DNA of 64,000 bases from a virus. The DNA is taken from IMG/VR virus record IMGVR_UViG_3300045971_000577, positions 186,001 through 250,000 of that record; one strand, given 5' to 3'. Position numbers and translations under genes: made by a program. Positions 1 to 8,620 of the stretch are shown one piece after another; positions within the stretch are counted from its first letter, which is position 1, and each line of letters begins with the position of its first letter. The notes beneath the pieces were generated by a model. That model did no database searches. It was not told the DNA's origin and saw only the letters and a list, made by a program, of their open reading frames with translations.

Positions 1-166
1 TACACGCAACATCGTACGGAACTCGATCGGGCTGTAAGGCTCTAAAGAAGATTTTATTGTCCACACCTTTATGACATTTTATTGGGTTTTTGGACATGGG
101 TCCCGTATCCTTACAAGGACAAAAAGAATCACCAACGACTGTCAACTGTCTGACATGGTCGTACAT
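1..166 (-). CDS. Hypothetical protein, cut by window edge
   Basis: An open frame runs from an ATG at 164-166 to the window edge without a stop (55 codons visible). An AAGG ribosome-binding site lies six bases before the ATG. The visible part holds a CPC-type cysteine pair and a later cysteine. No family is recognised. It follows the GIY-YIG gene on the same strand, so it is probably the next gene of the same transcript. Confidence 0.5.
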   Translation of the reverse strand, partial: MYDHVRQLTVVGDSFCPCKDTGPMSKNPIKCHKGVDNKIFFRALQPDRVPYDVAC

Positions 167-192
167 ATATACCTTATTTAGGTTTATATCCA

Positions 193-873
193 TTATTTGG
201 CTACCTTTTTGCAGTTATCAAAATGCCATCTTTGCATGGCGCCTTTTCCACCCGATTTATCACAATACGGGCATGTATTTATTATCTTCTTGCTACCCAA
301 TAAATGAGATGGCCGGCCCTTTAGCGAATTTGAGCTTCCTTTCTTGGGGCCTGGTTTTCCCTTCTCCTTTATCGGTTTTTCTTTCTTCATTCCTTTGTTC
401 CACGCGTCTTTACCGAACATGGGATTTTTATCTCCCTGTTTTGACTTGGAAATATTATCTCTATGAGTTTCACTTTTAGATATACCCTTACCAAAACCAG
501 CAAGCGTGTTGGATATCTTCTCTCTTGTTTCTGCAGTAACCACATAATTATCATTAGATCTACGGGTGACAGCCTGTTTCTTTCTTGACTCTGCCGATAC
601 TATACGTCCGGCACTTCCTTCGCCACCATCAGTCATATTTCGAAGGATGCCAGTGCCATTATCTTTCCGACCGTACCAGCGGATCATTCTGCGTTCAATA
701 GCAAACGCACCGAGTTCGGTAAGCTTTGTTTCAAGAAAGATTATTCTATTACGATCTTGCGGTACAGCTATACTATGATTTTTAGAGAATGCTCGGCTAT
801 CCTTCCCCTTACCTATGTGATAGGGTGAGAAATCCGCACGAAGATAAGCATAAACATAAAATTCTGTGTTCAT
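193..873 (-). CDS. GIY-YIG homing endonuclease
   Basis: 226 aa. The N-terminal GIY-YIG nuclease domain shows FYVYAYLR, the YHIGKGK active-site segment near residue 19 and an [19 protein letters not shown] helix, then a [14 protein letters not shown] turn. The middle carries NUMOD3-like DNA-binding repeats (residues 110-160, [12 protein letters not shown] type). The C-terminus has a zinc-finger-like CPYC...RWHFDNC module that recurs in the HNH gene at 4732. This is a free-standing mobile endonuclease that spreads by cutting cognate loci. A GATAAATA box lies just upstream. It is a paralog of the enzyme at 7376-7960. The nuclease call is firm; the target site is unknown. Confidence 0.9.
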   Translation of the reverse strand: MNTEFYVYAYLRADFSPYHIGKGKDSRAFSKNHSIAVPQDRNRIIFLETKLTELGAFAIERRMIRWYGRKDNGTGILRNMTDGGEGSAGRIVSAESRKKQAVTRRSNDNYVVTAETREKISNTLAGFGKGISKSETHRDNISKSKQGDKNPMFGKDAWNKGMKKEKPIKEKGKPGPKKGSSNSLKGRPSHLLGSKKIINTCPYCDKSGGKGAMQRWHFDNCKKVAK

Positions 874-880
874 AATCTAT

Positions 881-888
881 TATTTATC
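881..888 (-). promoter_or_regulatory. T4-like late promoter box (GATAAATA)
   Basis: GATAAATA on the minus strand, eight bases before the ATG of the GIY-YIG gene. The same octamer precedes the tail tube, sheath and other late genes in this window. Confidence 0.5.
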
Positions 889-919
889 ACCCGCAGCGTG
901 TGTATCGATAAATATCATT

Positions 920-1291
920 ATGATAAAATTAGACGAAATTCAATCAAAGTTCCCCTTCCTTAGCGGGTTAAAGTGCCTTACTCACGAGTATATTGGCATC
1001 ATTCAGAACTCTGACGATAAAATTATAAGTTTCTACGATTATGAATCGATTAGGACGCCAGAAGAAAAGAAGCTCTTCTTAGAGTATGGCGAAATTTGGT
1101 GGTGGGAGAGTAATAGACTTCTGCCTATCAACATCTTTATGCAGGGCCAAATGGTCCCGTTTAGGTATTGTCTCAAGACAATGGTCAATAAAGATGTAGA
1201 GATTATGTTTGGTTCGGTAACAAGCCTAAACAACATAATGAAGAAGCGTATTAAGAAACGACAGATTCAGCTAGTAAGACGGCAGGACTAG
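920..1291 (+). CDS. Conserved small protein of unknown function
   Basis: 123 aa from the ATG at 920; an earlier ATG at 866 would add 18 residues that look non-coding. The protein is mixed alpha/beta with a WWW cluster near residue 55 and a basic C-terminal tail (MKKRIKKRQIQLVRRQD). It is one of only four plus-strand genes here. Its 3' end overlaps the end of the convergent gene at 1251-1460 by about 40 bp. A GATAAATA sequence lies five bases before the ATG, which is closer than expected for a late promoter. No family is recognised. Confidence 0.6.
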   Translation: MIKLDEIQSKFPFLSGLKCLTHEYIGIIQNSDDKIISFYDYESIRTPEEKKLFLEYGEIWWWESNRLLPINIFMQGQMVPFRYCLKTMVNKDVEIMFGSVTSLNNIMKKRIKKRQIQLVRRQD

Positions 1292-1460
1292 ATTCTTCAA
1301 ATTCAATACTGGCGTATTCAAATTGTGCGCCCATAAGACGAAAGATAACCAAGTCTGATTCGTCTACAGTTACATTTTCGCAGCCATTTGAATGATAGAG
1401 TTTGCGAACTCTATCAAAATCACATATTATGAAATTCTCTTTCACACATTTATAAGTCAT
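1251..1460 (-). CDS. Hypothetical small protein
   Basis: 69 aa. The ATG overlaps the stop of the upstream Pol III alpha-like gene (ATGA), so translation is probably coupled. It contains an acidic C-terminal half (FEYASIEFEESS). No domain is recognised. Confidence 0.6.
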   Translation of the reverse strand: MTYKCVKENFIICDFDRVRKLYHSNGCENVTVDESDLVIFRLMGAQFEYASIEFEESSPAVLLAESVVS

Positions 1461-2050
1461 TCTTGTGACATTTTCTCAACAAGTAGATTTAGGTGGACAA
1501 TAATGGCCAGAGAGTAGGATATAGAATGGCTTCTTTTGAAAAAGTAAGCATCATCGCCCTCGACCTTTACCCACACATCTTTGCGAATTCTATCCCAGTC
1601 ATGCCGCTGTAGGTATGCTTTTGCTGGGCGCATAATCGCCAAAATCATAGCTAAATCCTCGACCGACTTAGGCTTGTATCGCTGTAGTAGGTCGCTATGC
1701 CCTTTGAGGTGGAATAACTGGTCAGTTATCTCTTCGTATTCAAAGAAATCCCAAGGTGGTTCTTTATTTAGAAGGTCAAGTAGATGCTGCTCGCTCCTAA
1801 CACCTTCATACATGTTTACATTCAAGAAGTCAATCTTAAAATATCCATAATCCTTGGCAATACGGTGATCAATCGTAGAAATGTTTGTTACAGGATCGCG
1901 TGGAATATTCTGAAAATAGATAGCCGTATTATGCTTATCATATTTGTTATCAGCACGGTCAATGCGGCCAACAACATGCTCCAATCCTTGCAAGATTTTA
2001 TCTCTATTGTAGACGTCAAGATCAACGTCGGTGATTACCTTTTTAGACAT
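1457..2050 (-). CDS. Miniature DNA polymerase III alpha-like protein
   Basis: 197 aa. Three stretches match the order seen in DnaE/PolC: a DVDLDVYNRDKIL segment near residues 8-20 resembling the palm D-x-D motif; a KPKSVEDLAMILAIMRPAK block near residue 125 resembling the 'KP-SFED-ALYRPG' region; and a FKRSHSISYSLAI segment near residue 170 resembling 'NKSHAAAYALVSYQ'. The PHP, thumb and most of the fingers are missing, so if catalytic at all it is a reduced core. The T4-like lineage normally uses a family B polymerase, so an alternative is a decayed or repurposed fragment. The assignment rests on motif order read by eye. It sits in a run of overlapping small genes. Confidence 0.5.
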   Translation of the reverse strand: MSKKVITDVDLDVYNRDKILQGLEHVVGRIDRADNKYDKHNTAIYFQNIPRDPVTNISTIDHRIAKDYGYFKIDFLNVNMYEGVRSEQHLLDLLNKEPPWDFFEYEEITDQLFHLKGHSDLLQRYKPKSVEDLAMILAIMRPAKAYLQRHDWDRIRKDVWVKVEGDDAYFFKRSHSISYSLAIIVHLNLLVEKMSQE

Positions 2051-2270
2051 CGTTTTCTTCTTTTTGTATCTTCTGTTCTACCAAAGTTTTGTATCGCGGG
2101 ATTCCAAATGTCAACGAAAATAGCATTGCTGCATCTTCGTTTTCGAAAGTTATTATGTGCCTATGCCAGTCCCATGAGAATTCATTATATAGGCTGTTAT
2201 TTCTGAGCCAATCATTTATTAGCTCCATTGGCACATTATCGGGAATTTTAAATGATACTGGTATAATCAT
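2043..2270 (-). CDS. Small paralogous-family protein
   Basis: 75 aa. It ends with an ITFENEDAAMLFSLTFG motif. Related endings (aromatic/hydrophobic-E/N-E-D-x(3)-F-x-L-x-F) occur at 2335-2547, 2537-2728, 54736-55188 and 58528-58779, suggesting a dispersed phage-specific family. It overlaps the next gene by eight bases. The function is unknown. Confidence 0.65.
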   Translation of the reverse strand: MIIPVSFKIPDNVPMELINDWLRNNSLYNEFSWDWHRHIITFENEDAAMLFSLTFGIPRYKTLVEQKIQKEENDV

Positions 2271-2334
2271 GCCGGCTACGGAATATAAGGTGCGTGGAAT
2301 ACGCCGATATCGTATATGATCTTCCCACGAAATC

Positions 2335-2547
2335 CTACTTTATACTGTGTTTTATCTCTTTTTGAAAAGCGAGCTTGAAGGCGATATAATCTTCTTCGTT
2401 TCGAAACTCATATGTTGTACTAGGTGCTCCACGACCATTGAACATGCCGCCAAGACCTGTGATTGCATGCATTACAGCACCATTGGTAGCAATCCAATGC
2501 ATAAGCTCGGTGTAAGTAATACGCCATTCGAGAATGTCAATAATCAT
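2335..2547 (-). CDS. Small paralogous-family protein
   Basis: 70 aa from the ATG at 2545-2547, which has AAAGG six bases upstream and overlaps the end of the preceding gene. The N-terminus (MIIDILEWRITYTELMHW) resembles that of the next gene (MTLIDLLYWDISHQSLMFW), and the C-terminus carries the family motif YEFRNEEDYIAFKLAF. The two genes are therefore tandem paralogs. The function is unknown. Confidence 0.65.
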   Translation of the reverse strand: MIIDILEWRITYTELMHWIATNGAVMHAITGLGGMFNGRGAPSTTYEFRNEEDYIAFKLAFQKEIKHSIK

Positions 2548-2728
2548 CGTCAACCTTTATAGTGCGTCTCTCTGACTTATCAAATGTCAGCTTGAACATT
2601 AGAAAATCTTTAGAAGGGATGCTGAATTTTGTAATAGAAACTCTTCTTACAGGCACATTATTATTATGACACCAAAACATAAGCGATTGGTGCGAGATGT
2701 CCCAATACAATAGGTCAATAAGAGTCAT
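2537..2728 (-). CDS. Small paralogous-family protein
   Basis: 63 aa, with the shared ending FSIPSKDFLMFKLTFDK. The start overlaps the stop of 2715-2933 and its end overlaps the next start, so the three genes form a translationally coupled chain. The function is unknown. Confidence 0.65.
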   Translation of the reverse strand: MTLIDLLYWDISHQSLMFWCHNNNVPVRRVSITKFSIPSKDFLMFKLTFDKSERRTIKVDDDY

Positions 2729-2933
2729 CTTCTTCTATTTCGTTTAGCATCTTCTGCCAATTTGAGTGATTACGTTCGAGGCATACTTTATTATCGCAAA
2801 GAGCGACACTTGTATCTCTAAACCAGTGTGTGGCAGGATTCGTACGACACATATCACACTTACCCTCTGGGCCACTCCATCCCTTCGTGATAGTTCCTGC
2901 TGTTCTGCCCTTTGTTCTATGAGTTTTGGTCAT
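2715..2933 (-). CDS. Small zinc-ribbon-like protein
   Basis: 72 aa. It has a CDMC pair near residue 26 and a CDNKVC pair near residue 46, spaced for one zinc site, with a basic N-terminus (TKTHRTKGRT) and an acidic end. It may bind nucleic acid or protein. It overlaps the start of the next coupled gene and the stop of the previous one. Confidence 0.6.
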   Translation of the reverse strand: MTKTHRTKGRTAGTITKGWSGPEGKCDMCRTNPATHWFRDTSVALCDNKVCLERNHSNWQKMLNEIEEDDSY

Positions 2934-3610
2934 AGTCCTGCCTGCTCCAAAATATTTCTTATATATTCTACATCATCCGGATTCTTCTTGAACTTTTTCA
3001 TCCAATATCCGGGATCGATGATAGTGCCTATCATCTTAGCATGGTCTTCATTGAATCGGTCCATTAGATCCCCGCCGTTCGCTGAAAGATATAACACCCA
3101 TGGGCTAATCTTACCTGTTCTTATAAAATGCGCGGCTTCGTTTGCTGATATAGTGTTAAAGAAATGGTTAAATGGCGAACCATTCTTTTCAGCCCACGCA
3201 ATTATTTCTACAATGCTACGATCGGTAGCACTGACCGCTGGTTCTTTCTTGACTAGGTCTTCGACGTATAGTTCGTATACGGAATCTTTTGTCCAGTCTT
3301 TTAGTTTGACGCCATTCTTGATAACGAATTCAATATATTGATCGATATGCACTGGCTTGAGCAGTGCAAGATGATTTCCAAACTTTACAAAGTCAATGTA
3401 ATACTGACTATTGATAAATTCGTCTAAGGTCTTTGGTTTCTTAGCGTTGGTAGAGATTGTATAAAATTTCTGGAATGTCAGAAATCCAATCCGTGGGCCT
3501 GCCGCATTTGCATCATTATGGCGCTGTTTCTTCACGCACATATGCGAGGTAAGAGTTTTTTCTTGGTGAAACTGTTTACCACAAAACTTGCATTGATGAT
3601 CTTGGAGCAT
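2930..3610 (-). CDS. C2H2 zinc-finger protein, conserved unknown
   Basis: 226 aa from the ATG at 3608-3610; a TTG at 3628 is possible. The first 25 residues form a C2H2-like finger (CKFCGKQFHQEKTLTSHMC). The rest is an alpha-helical domain with no recognised family. Upstream lies the gp62-like gene, so it belongs to the replication cluster by position. A role in DNA or RNA binding is inferred from the finger only. Confidence 0.6.
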   Translation of the reverse strand: MLQDHQCKFCGKQFHQEKTLTSHMCVKKQRHNDANAAGPRIGFLTFQKFYTISTNAKKPKTLDEFINSQYYIDFVKFGNHLALLKPVHIDQYIEFVIKNGVKLKDWTKDSVYELYVEDLVKKEPAVSATDRSIVEIIAWAEKNGSPFNHFFNTISANEAAHFIRTGKISPWVLYLSANGGDLMDRFNEDHAKMIGTIIDPGYWMKKFKKNPDDVEYIRNILEQAGL

Positions 3611-3630
3611 TTTTTTCTTGGCTAACAATG

Positions 3631-4206
3631 TTAGGACCCTTTGAATATTTCCTTTATAGTTTTATCATCGTACCCATTGTCAATGAAAAACTGCTTCAGG
3701 TCATCCTGTGTATTTATTTGTATCAAAAGTTCAAGATCAGAATCCTTAAGTAAAGGAAAGAACGTCAATAATGCTTCCTCTAACCTGTTTTTTACAGCAC
3801 CCTTCGGCGGCTTCATAAACTTACGTTGTGGACTCTTTCCTGTTCCACACAATGCAAGCAACATCCACTGCAACTCTTTGTGCCCCTCGATGCCCAACGT
3901 CTTCTTCTGTACAAGACACGAGAAGTTATTATTGACGAAATCGTTGATGGAGAGCAAGTAATGCGGTTGTTCGCGATCAGATACAGCAGAAGTCATCCAG
4001 CGCATCAATAGCCAGGGCTCGATGCTTACCTTTTCTTCGGAAGTCATCTTACTGAAATAAAACTTATCTCTGCGATCTAAGGCTGGAAGAACTTGCCTGA
4101 ATAGATCAAGCTTATACGTCTTTGCCTTTGTATCTTCTTCGACCGCGTCAATATCAGGATTTAGATCGTGAAAACCTGCTAGCCAGTCGCCAACTTCATT
4201 ACTCAA
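3631..4206 (-). CDS. Possible clamp-loader small subunit (gp62-like)
   Basis: 191 aa from a TTG at 4204-4206, chosen because GGAG lies six bases upstream; there is no in-frame ATG near the start. The central region (PWLLMRWMTS...YLLSINDFVN...ELQWMLLALCGTGKSPQRKFMKPPKG) follows the order of hydrophobic and basic blocks of T4 gp62, which with gp44 loads the gp45 clamp. The match is by pattern only and gp44 is not in the window. It overlaps the preceding gene by eight bases in a cluster with uvsW. It could instead be another conserved T4-like protein. Confidence 0.4.
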   Translation of the reverse strand: MSNEVGDWLAGFHDLNPDIDAVEEDTKAKTYKLDLFRQVLPALDRRDKFYFSKMTSEEKVSIEPWLLMRWMTSAVSDREQPHYLLSINDFVNNNFSCLVQKKTLGIEGHKELQWMLLALCGTGKSPQRKFMKPPKGAVKNRLEEALLTFFPLLKDSDLELLIQINTQDDLKQFFIDNGYDDKTIKEIFKGS

Positions 4207-4702
4207 AGAGTGCTCCAATATCAATAATGTCGGGAAGCTTGTTCACTTCCTTGACAAACAATACACAATTAGGGAACGGCTTATCTTCAACAGGAACCAC
4301 AAGAATATTGCCATTCTTCAGCTTCGGGAAATACCACTTCACTTCAGCGTACACATTTGTGATATTGATTTGTTGTGGTCTCGGAACCATATGACGCAAC
4401 GGATTGAATACCATTGTGTGAAATCCGCGATCATTCAAACTTGTTAGCGGCATCACTTCCAAATCGCTGTAGTCTTCGTCGCATACAAGGATGGACCAAT
4501 CTAGCGGCATTTGTACTTTCCATTCACCAATCTCAAGAACTACCGCTGGTGCATAAAAGCTTTCTAGGAAGATGAGCGGAATAAAGAAATAGTCAGGATT
4601 CTTTGGATCAGAATAATCTAAGACGCAATATCTAATGTCTTCGATTTCATTAGGTATCTTATCTAAATCATATGATTCGTTTGCGTTAGTTAAAATTTTG
4701 AT
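4199..4702 (-). CDS. Conserved T4-like protein, possible non-AUG start
   Basis: The frame is open from 4199 back to a TGA at about 4709 and contains no ATG before 4510, although the region 4510-4702 clearly codes (DLDKIPNEIEDIRYCVLDYS and FFIPLIFLESFYAPAVV are protein-like). A GAGG sits seven bases before an ATC at 4700-4702, giving 167 aa. The best-preserved part is MPLDWSILVCDEDY and NVYAEVKWYFPKLKNGNILV. The gene lies 29 bp from the divergent HNH gene at 4732, so the original start may have been lost or altered. The function is unknown. Confidence 0.55.
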   Translation of the reverse strand: MKILTNANESYDLDKIPNEIEDIRYCVLDYSDPKNPDYFFIPLIFLESFYAPAVVLEIGEWKVQMPLDWSILVCDEDYSDLEVMPLTSLNDRGFHTMVFNPLRHMVPRPQQINITNVYAEVKWYFPKLKNGNILVVPVEDKPFPNCVLFVKEVNKLPDIIDIGALFE

Positions 4703-4731
4703 TTTAGCACCTCAAAAAGGTAAATAGTTAT

Positions 4732-5562
4732 ATGACAATATTTATAAACAACAAATATACTAAATGGTATAATAACATTATCTCTACTGCTAAGTCAAGA
4801 ATTTCAACCGGATATGTAGAGGTACATCATATAATACCGAAGGCAGTGGGTGGTCTAAATTGTGATTCTAACCTGGTCAGACTAACTGCCAGAGAACATT
4901 TTATATGCCATTTATTATTGCCAAAGATGCTCGATAATCCATACAAGTCAAAAATGAGATTTGCATTATGGATGTTAACTAACGGTAAAAATTCATTTCA
5001 GCAAAGATATAAATGTAATTCAAAAATTTACGAAATTGTAAAGAAGGAATATGCAATAGCATCTTCGGAGTTACATAAAAATAAAATATTATCGCAGGAA
5101 ACCAAAGATAAAATTTCTAAGGCACACAAGGGTAAGAAATTATCAGAAGAACATAAAGAAAAAATAAATCCAAAAGGTAGAATTTTATCGCAAGAAACTA
5201 AAGATAAAATTTCAAATAGCAATAAAGGTAAAATCGGTATTATGACCGGTAAAACACATTCGCAAGAAACTAAAGATAAAATTTCAAATAGCAATAAAGG
5301 TAAGATAAGAGCTAAATTATCCGAAGAAAGAAAACTACAAATCTCTAAACAATTTTCCGGAACTACACAATCTGAAGAACACAAAACAAAGAGATTATCT
5401 TCAAGGCAATCAAACGGATATTATAAAAATGAGGCTGAGACAAAAGCAAAAATGTCAACAGCAGCAAAGAATCGACTAAAATACACATGTCATTGTGGGA
5501 AAGAATGCACTGCCGCTAATTATAAAAGATGGCACGGAGAAAAGTGTAAACTACCTAGTTAG
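4732..5562 (+). CDS. HNH homing endonuclease with NUMOD3 repeats
   Basis: 276 aa. The HNH core is VEVHHIIPKAVGG...NLVRLTAREHF (residues 28-60). Four or five NUMOD3-type repeats follow (SQETKDKISNSNKGK twice, with SEEHKEKI forms), the helical modules that contact DNA. The C-terminus has a zinc-finger-like CHCGKEC...YKRWHGEKC. The gene is on the plus strand, against its neighbours, and very AT-rich, consistent with recent insertion between 4199-4702 and 5551-5937. The same HNH type occurs at 19075-19752. Confidence 0.9.
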   Translation: MTIFINNKYTKWYNNIISTAKSRISTGYVEVHHIIPKAVGGLNCDSNLVRLTAREHFICHLLLPKMLDNPYKSKMRFALWMLTNGKNSFQQRYKCNSKIYEIVKKEYAIASSELHKNKILSQETKDKISKAHKGKKLSEEHKEKINPKGRILSQETKDKISNSNKGKIGIMTGKTHSQETKDKISNSNKGKIRAKLSEERKLQISKQFSGTTQSEEHKTKRLSSRQSNGYYKNEAETKAKMSTAAKNRLKYTCHCGKECTAANYKRWHGEKCKLPS

Positions 5563-5937
5563 TCCAATTTTCTTTCGGTGTTCTTGCCACCCTTTTTCCA
5601 TTTCTTCATTACTCTTTCGCATAACATATTGCCCAATGGGAATCATCTGCGGTTCTACCTTACAACGAATCAAAAAATCACACAACATATTTTCAAATCC
5701 AAGATGCTTGAAAGATAGTGATGTAATAGATAGTGCAGTATCTGAATTATCTTCATATGTAATTCTTGTATACTGTCTCCCTACAGTAATTTTCGATTCC
5801 TTACCCGGCGCAATAGCTTCTGCACGTTCCATTTCGAAGTAATATGGTTCAAACTTCAATACCAAACTATTTGCTTGAGCAAATATCTGAAGTAGTGGAA
5901 GATATCCCCACGATATTTGCGTATTAACAACGGTCAT
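5551..5937 (-). CDS. Conserved unknown protein downstream of uvsW
   Basis: 128 aa. The start overlaps the uvsW stop by one base (TAATG), so the two are coupled. No domain is recognised. The C-terminus is helical and charged (SNEEMEKGWQEHRKKIG). Its 3' end overlaps the end of the convergent HNH gene by 12 bp. Confidence 0.65.
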   Translation of the reverse strand: MTVVNTQISWGYLPLLQIFAQANSLVLKFEPYYFEMERAEAIAPGKESKITVGRQYTRITYEDNSDTALSITSLSFKHLGFENMLCDFLIRCKVEPQMIPIGQYVMRKSNEEMEKGWQEHRKKIGLTR

Positions 5938-7400
5938 TAGTAATTCACTTTCGTAATACTGTATGGATATTGTGCTTCTGCATAGAACTTCTTTCTCTTT
6001 GTAAGATGTCGCTTGGAGAATTTACAATTCGAACACACGTCATACACGTTCACAAAATCCTTATCTGGCGCAACTCTAATACCTCTACCAATACTCTGAA
6101 TGACACGCACAAAACTCTTGCCTGCTTCAAACAATACTAGATTATAGATACGAACGATATTGATACCAGTTGATGCTACACCATATGTAGCAATAATGAT
6201 TTTGCCGTCTACTTCCTGAACTTCTTTATACTCGGCCTTTCTATCTTTCGACTTCATCTTACCGGAAACGAAGATCGCGTCTGGTATAAGCGATTGTAAC
6301 TTTTCGCCAGTCTCAATGCGATCTACCAAAATGAGTGTGCTGCCGGATTCCGCCATGGCCCCAATCTGCTTCGCTAAGAACTTCAATCTAATTTGATTCG
6401 TTGTCAACCACTTTAATTCTGATTGATAGTTATCAAATGCAGCTTCACCTAAATCGTTTAGTTGCCACACATTCACATGTAATTGTGCAAGAATGCCCTT
6501 GTCTTGCAATTCTTTTGTGTTGATTTTTCCAAGCAACGGTCCGATACATGCAATAACTGCTGTCTTTTCGAGATCTTCTTCGGGCATTGTTCCTGTAAGG
6601 CCCCATCGAATTGGAGCATTAGCCAAATAGCTCGATAATAGCTTTCTCAATACATCGGCTTTCGCCTTGTGTACTTCGTCCACAATGACGCACACCACGT
6701 CGTCGAAGAAAACGTTTATATCTATTTCTAACTCTTCCTCTTTCGAACGCTTTGAAAGGCTTTCCAAACTTTGCCATGTGCAGATAGTATGTTTACGTTG
6801 ATAGTCTTTTCTGTCACCGAAGAATACACCTACATCTAGTCCAAGATTGATATAATCTTCTTCGGTTTGTGTAACTAGGTCTTTAGTTGGAACAATAACA
6901 ATAGTGCGTCCATACGGCTGAACTTTATGGCTAAGAATAGCCGTTATCAGCGTTTTTCCAGATCCCGTAGGAGCAATATTGATACCATTTAGATTCTCGA
7001 GGTACGAATTGATTACATCGAGTTGGTGATCCTTGATAACGATCGGTTGACCGGCAAGTGGATGACCTACTGGCCAACCAATATGCGAATAGCTATCTTC
7101 TTTTACTTTCTCAAATTCAAACGAATGTTCGAATCGATTATCGTCGATTTCAATTTCGTACCCTTGCGCCTGCACAATGGGTAGCATCTTATCGAGTAGG
7201 TTGATATAGCTGCGACCACCGATGTCTGCAAAGCTCATCATACCATTCCAGCGTCCCAACTTGTAACTTGGAGAGTATCTGGCTGCAGGGATAAAGAACT
7301 CCAACGATTCTACTAACTTACGCCGTGTTACCACATCGAGATCGTGAAAGCGAATATTCACTTCGTCTAATATTTCTAATCTTGCTTTTTGCATTGCCAT
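5937..7400 (-). CDS. uvsW: UvsW-type SF2 DNA/RNA helicase
   Basis: 487 aa, close to T4 UvsW (about 500 aa). It has a short N-terminal DNA-binding part, then SF2 motifs in order: Walker A APTGSGKT (near 143), Ia [13 protein letters not shown]-class box [10 protein letters not shown] (near 238), motif [12 protein letters not shown], motif [12 protein letters not shown], motif [11 protein letters not shown] and motif [11 protein letters not shown]. UvsW unwinds branched DNA and R-loops and drives the switch to recombination-dependent replication. The C-terminus has a CSNCKFS cysteine pair. The first 25 bp overlap the end of a GIY-YIG gene. Confidence 0.95.
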   Translation of the reverse strand: MAMQKARLEILDEVNIRFHDLDVVTRRKLVESLEFFIPAARYSPSYKLGRWNGMMSFADIGGRSYINLLDKMLPIVQAQGYEIEIDDNRFEHSFEFEKVKEDSYSHIGWPVGHPLAGQPIVIKDHQLDVINSYLENLNGINIAPTGSGKTLITAILSHKVQPYGRTIVIVPTKDLVTQTEEDYINLGLDVGVFFGDRKDYQRKHTICTWQSLESLSKRSKEEELEIDINVFFDDVVCVIVDEVHKAKADVLRKLLSSYLANAPIRWGLTGTMPEEDLEKTAVIACIGPLLGKINTKELQDKGILAQLHVNVWQLNDLGEAAFDNYQSELKWLTTNQIRLKFLAKQIGAMAESGSTLILVDRIETGEKLQSLIPDAIFVSGKMKSKDRKAEYKEVQEVDGKIIIATYGVASTGINIVRIYNLVLFEAGKSFVRVIQSIGRGIRVAPDKDFVNVYDVCSNCKFSKRHLTKRKKFYAEAQYPYSITKVNY

Positions 7401-7960
7401 CTCTTTATTGCTGCTTGTCTTATTCGTTCACATTGTTCGGGAGTGCGGGGACCTAATTTCTTACCACTATTCCAGGAAGGTTTTCCTGTAGGTCCAGTTT
7501 TTACTCCGCTATTCCACGACGGCTCGCCGGTTTTTATTCCACTATTCCAAGCCTTCTTTCCGCTATTGGCCTTACTTACCGCCTCTTTTTCTTTATCGGT
7601 TCTTTTTCTACCATACATTCCGTTCTTCTCGCCCTTACGAAGTTCAGAGTTTTGTTTCTTCCATTCATTGGGCGCTTTCCAGCCGGAGGCACCTTCGCCA
7701 CCATCTGTACGATTTTCAAGTATACCTGTTCCTAAATCTTTTCTACCCCACCATGCTATCATTCTGCGCTCAATAGCAAATGCACCTAATTCAGTCAGAT
7801 TATTTTCCAATATGATATTAAGAGATCTATCTTTAGGCCGCTTTGTTCCATAATGTGTTTCCCATGCTCTGAACGCGGAGCCTTTGCCTATGTAATAAGG
7901 TGTTCCTGCCTTTGCTGTGGCAGAATCCTTATAACGAAGATAGGCGTAGACGTAGAACAT
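7376..7960 (-). CDS. GIY-YIG homing endonuclease
   Basis: 194 aa. GIY-YIG core: [24 protein letters not shown] and [19 protein letters not shown], followed by [15 protein letters not shown], nearly the same as the enzyme at 193-873. After residue 110 come NUMOD-like repeats built on [18 protein letters not shown]. It overlaps both the upstream gene (by one base) and uvsW, so it is a compact insertion that keeps the neighbours intact. Confidence 0.92.
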   Translation of the reverse strand: MFYVYAYLRYKDSATAKAGTPYYIGKGSAFRAWETHYGTKRPKDRSLNIILENNLTELGAFAIERRMIAWWGRKDLGTGILENRTDGGEGASGWKAPNEWKKQNSELRKGEKNGMYGRKRTDKEKEAVSKANSGKKAWNSGIKTGEPSWNSGVKTGPTGKPSWNSGKKLGPRTPEQCERIRQAAIKRWQCKKQD

Positions 7961-8262
7961 TATTTCAATTCATCTGCTAGATTTGCTAATAAATCAATTG
8001 CCTGACTTAATGCTGCTGGCTCTGTATGGCAGGCATCGCCCAAATGAGGATTACGTGGTTGTAATATTTCATCGATTTTATCTTTCGAAATTTCTTTTTC
8101 AATACCATATATTCCTAAATTATGAACAAAGTACACATAGGTCTTTGCTTCGACATCGAATACCAATGTCACCGGAAAAGATATATTCTTTATAATCAAA
8201 TTCATATTTTGCCTGCCCACGTTATGTTTATTATCGGCGATAGTTAGTGTTGCTGTTGACAT
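7960..8262 (-). CDS. Hypothetical protein
   Basis: 100 aa. The N-terminal half is beta-rich ([21 protein letters not shown]) and the C-terminal half helical. Starts and stops overlap on both sides. No family is recognised. It sits between uvsY-like genes and the GIY-YIG gene in the recombination cluster. Confidence 0.6.
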   Translation of the reverse strand: MSTATLTIADNKHNVGRQNMNLIIKNISFPVTLVFDVEAKTYVYFVHNLGIYGIEKEISKDKIDEILQPRNPHLGDACHTEPAALSQAIDLLANLADELK

Positions 8263-8453
8263 TACTGGCTACGAGACTCTTCGTCGAGTTTCCTCCATTT
8301 GGACAACGAGTTCAACGAATCTTTTAAAGATCCTGCAAGTTCAGCAGCCGCGTCGAGATCTCGTGATGTTATTGGTGACCTATTCAAAATCGATTCTATA
8401 GATTTGAATATCTCCAATGAACTACCGTAATCGGTTATATTTTTCAAAGACAT
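8262..8453 (-). CDS. Hypothetical small helical protein
   Basis: 63 aa, predicted helical throughout (DLDAAAELAGSLKDSLNSL). The start is an ATG at 8451-8453 and its end overlaps the next start. The function is unknown. Confidence 0.55.
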   Translation of the reverse strand: MSLKNITDYGSSLEIFKSIESILNRSPITSRDLDAAAELAGSLKDSLNSLSKWRKLDEESRSQ

Positions 8454-8454
8454 A

Positions 8455-8610
8455 TTATTTCCTTTTTAGAAGTTCTACCTCTTTTGCTATACTATCAATA
8501 ACTCGAAACAGTTCCTTGAAGTATGCTGTTAGTTCCTCTCGTTCCTTAGGTGGCAATGTTGCCATATCGGGTATTCTCTGAAGAACTGGTGTTAGTCTCA
8601 ATAGTTCCAT
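8455..8610 (-). CDS. Hypothetical small helical protein
   Basis: 51 aa from the ATG at 8608-8610, selected because AAGGAG stands seven bases upstream. The product is a single helical region with a hydrophobic heptad pattern (ELTAYFKELFRVIDSIAKEVELL), suggesting coiled-coil pairing. Confidence 0.6.
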   Translation of the reverse strand: MELLRLTPVLQRIPDMATLPPKEREELTAYFKELFRVIDSIAKEVELLKRK

Positions 8611-8620
8611 TTTATCTCCT

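Noticed and set aside
90-479. Plus-strand 129-aa frame
   Set aside because: It lies opposite the GIY-YIG gene and the partial gene at 1-166, has no family-like pattern and no ribosome-binding site.
4732-5562. Group I intron with an internal endonuclease
   Set aside because: The endonuclease genes here are between genes or overlap gene ends; no host gene is visibly split with conserved exons on both sides.
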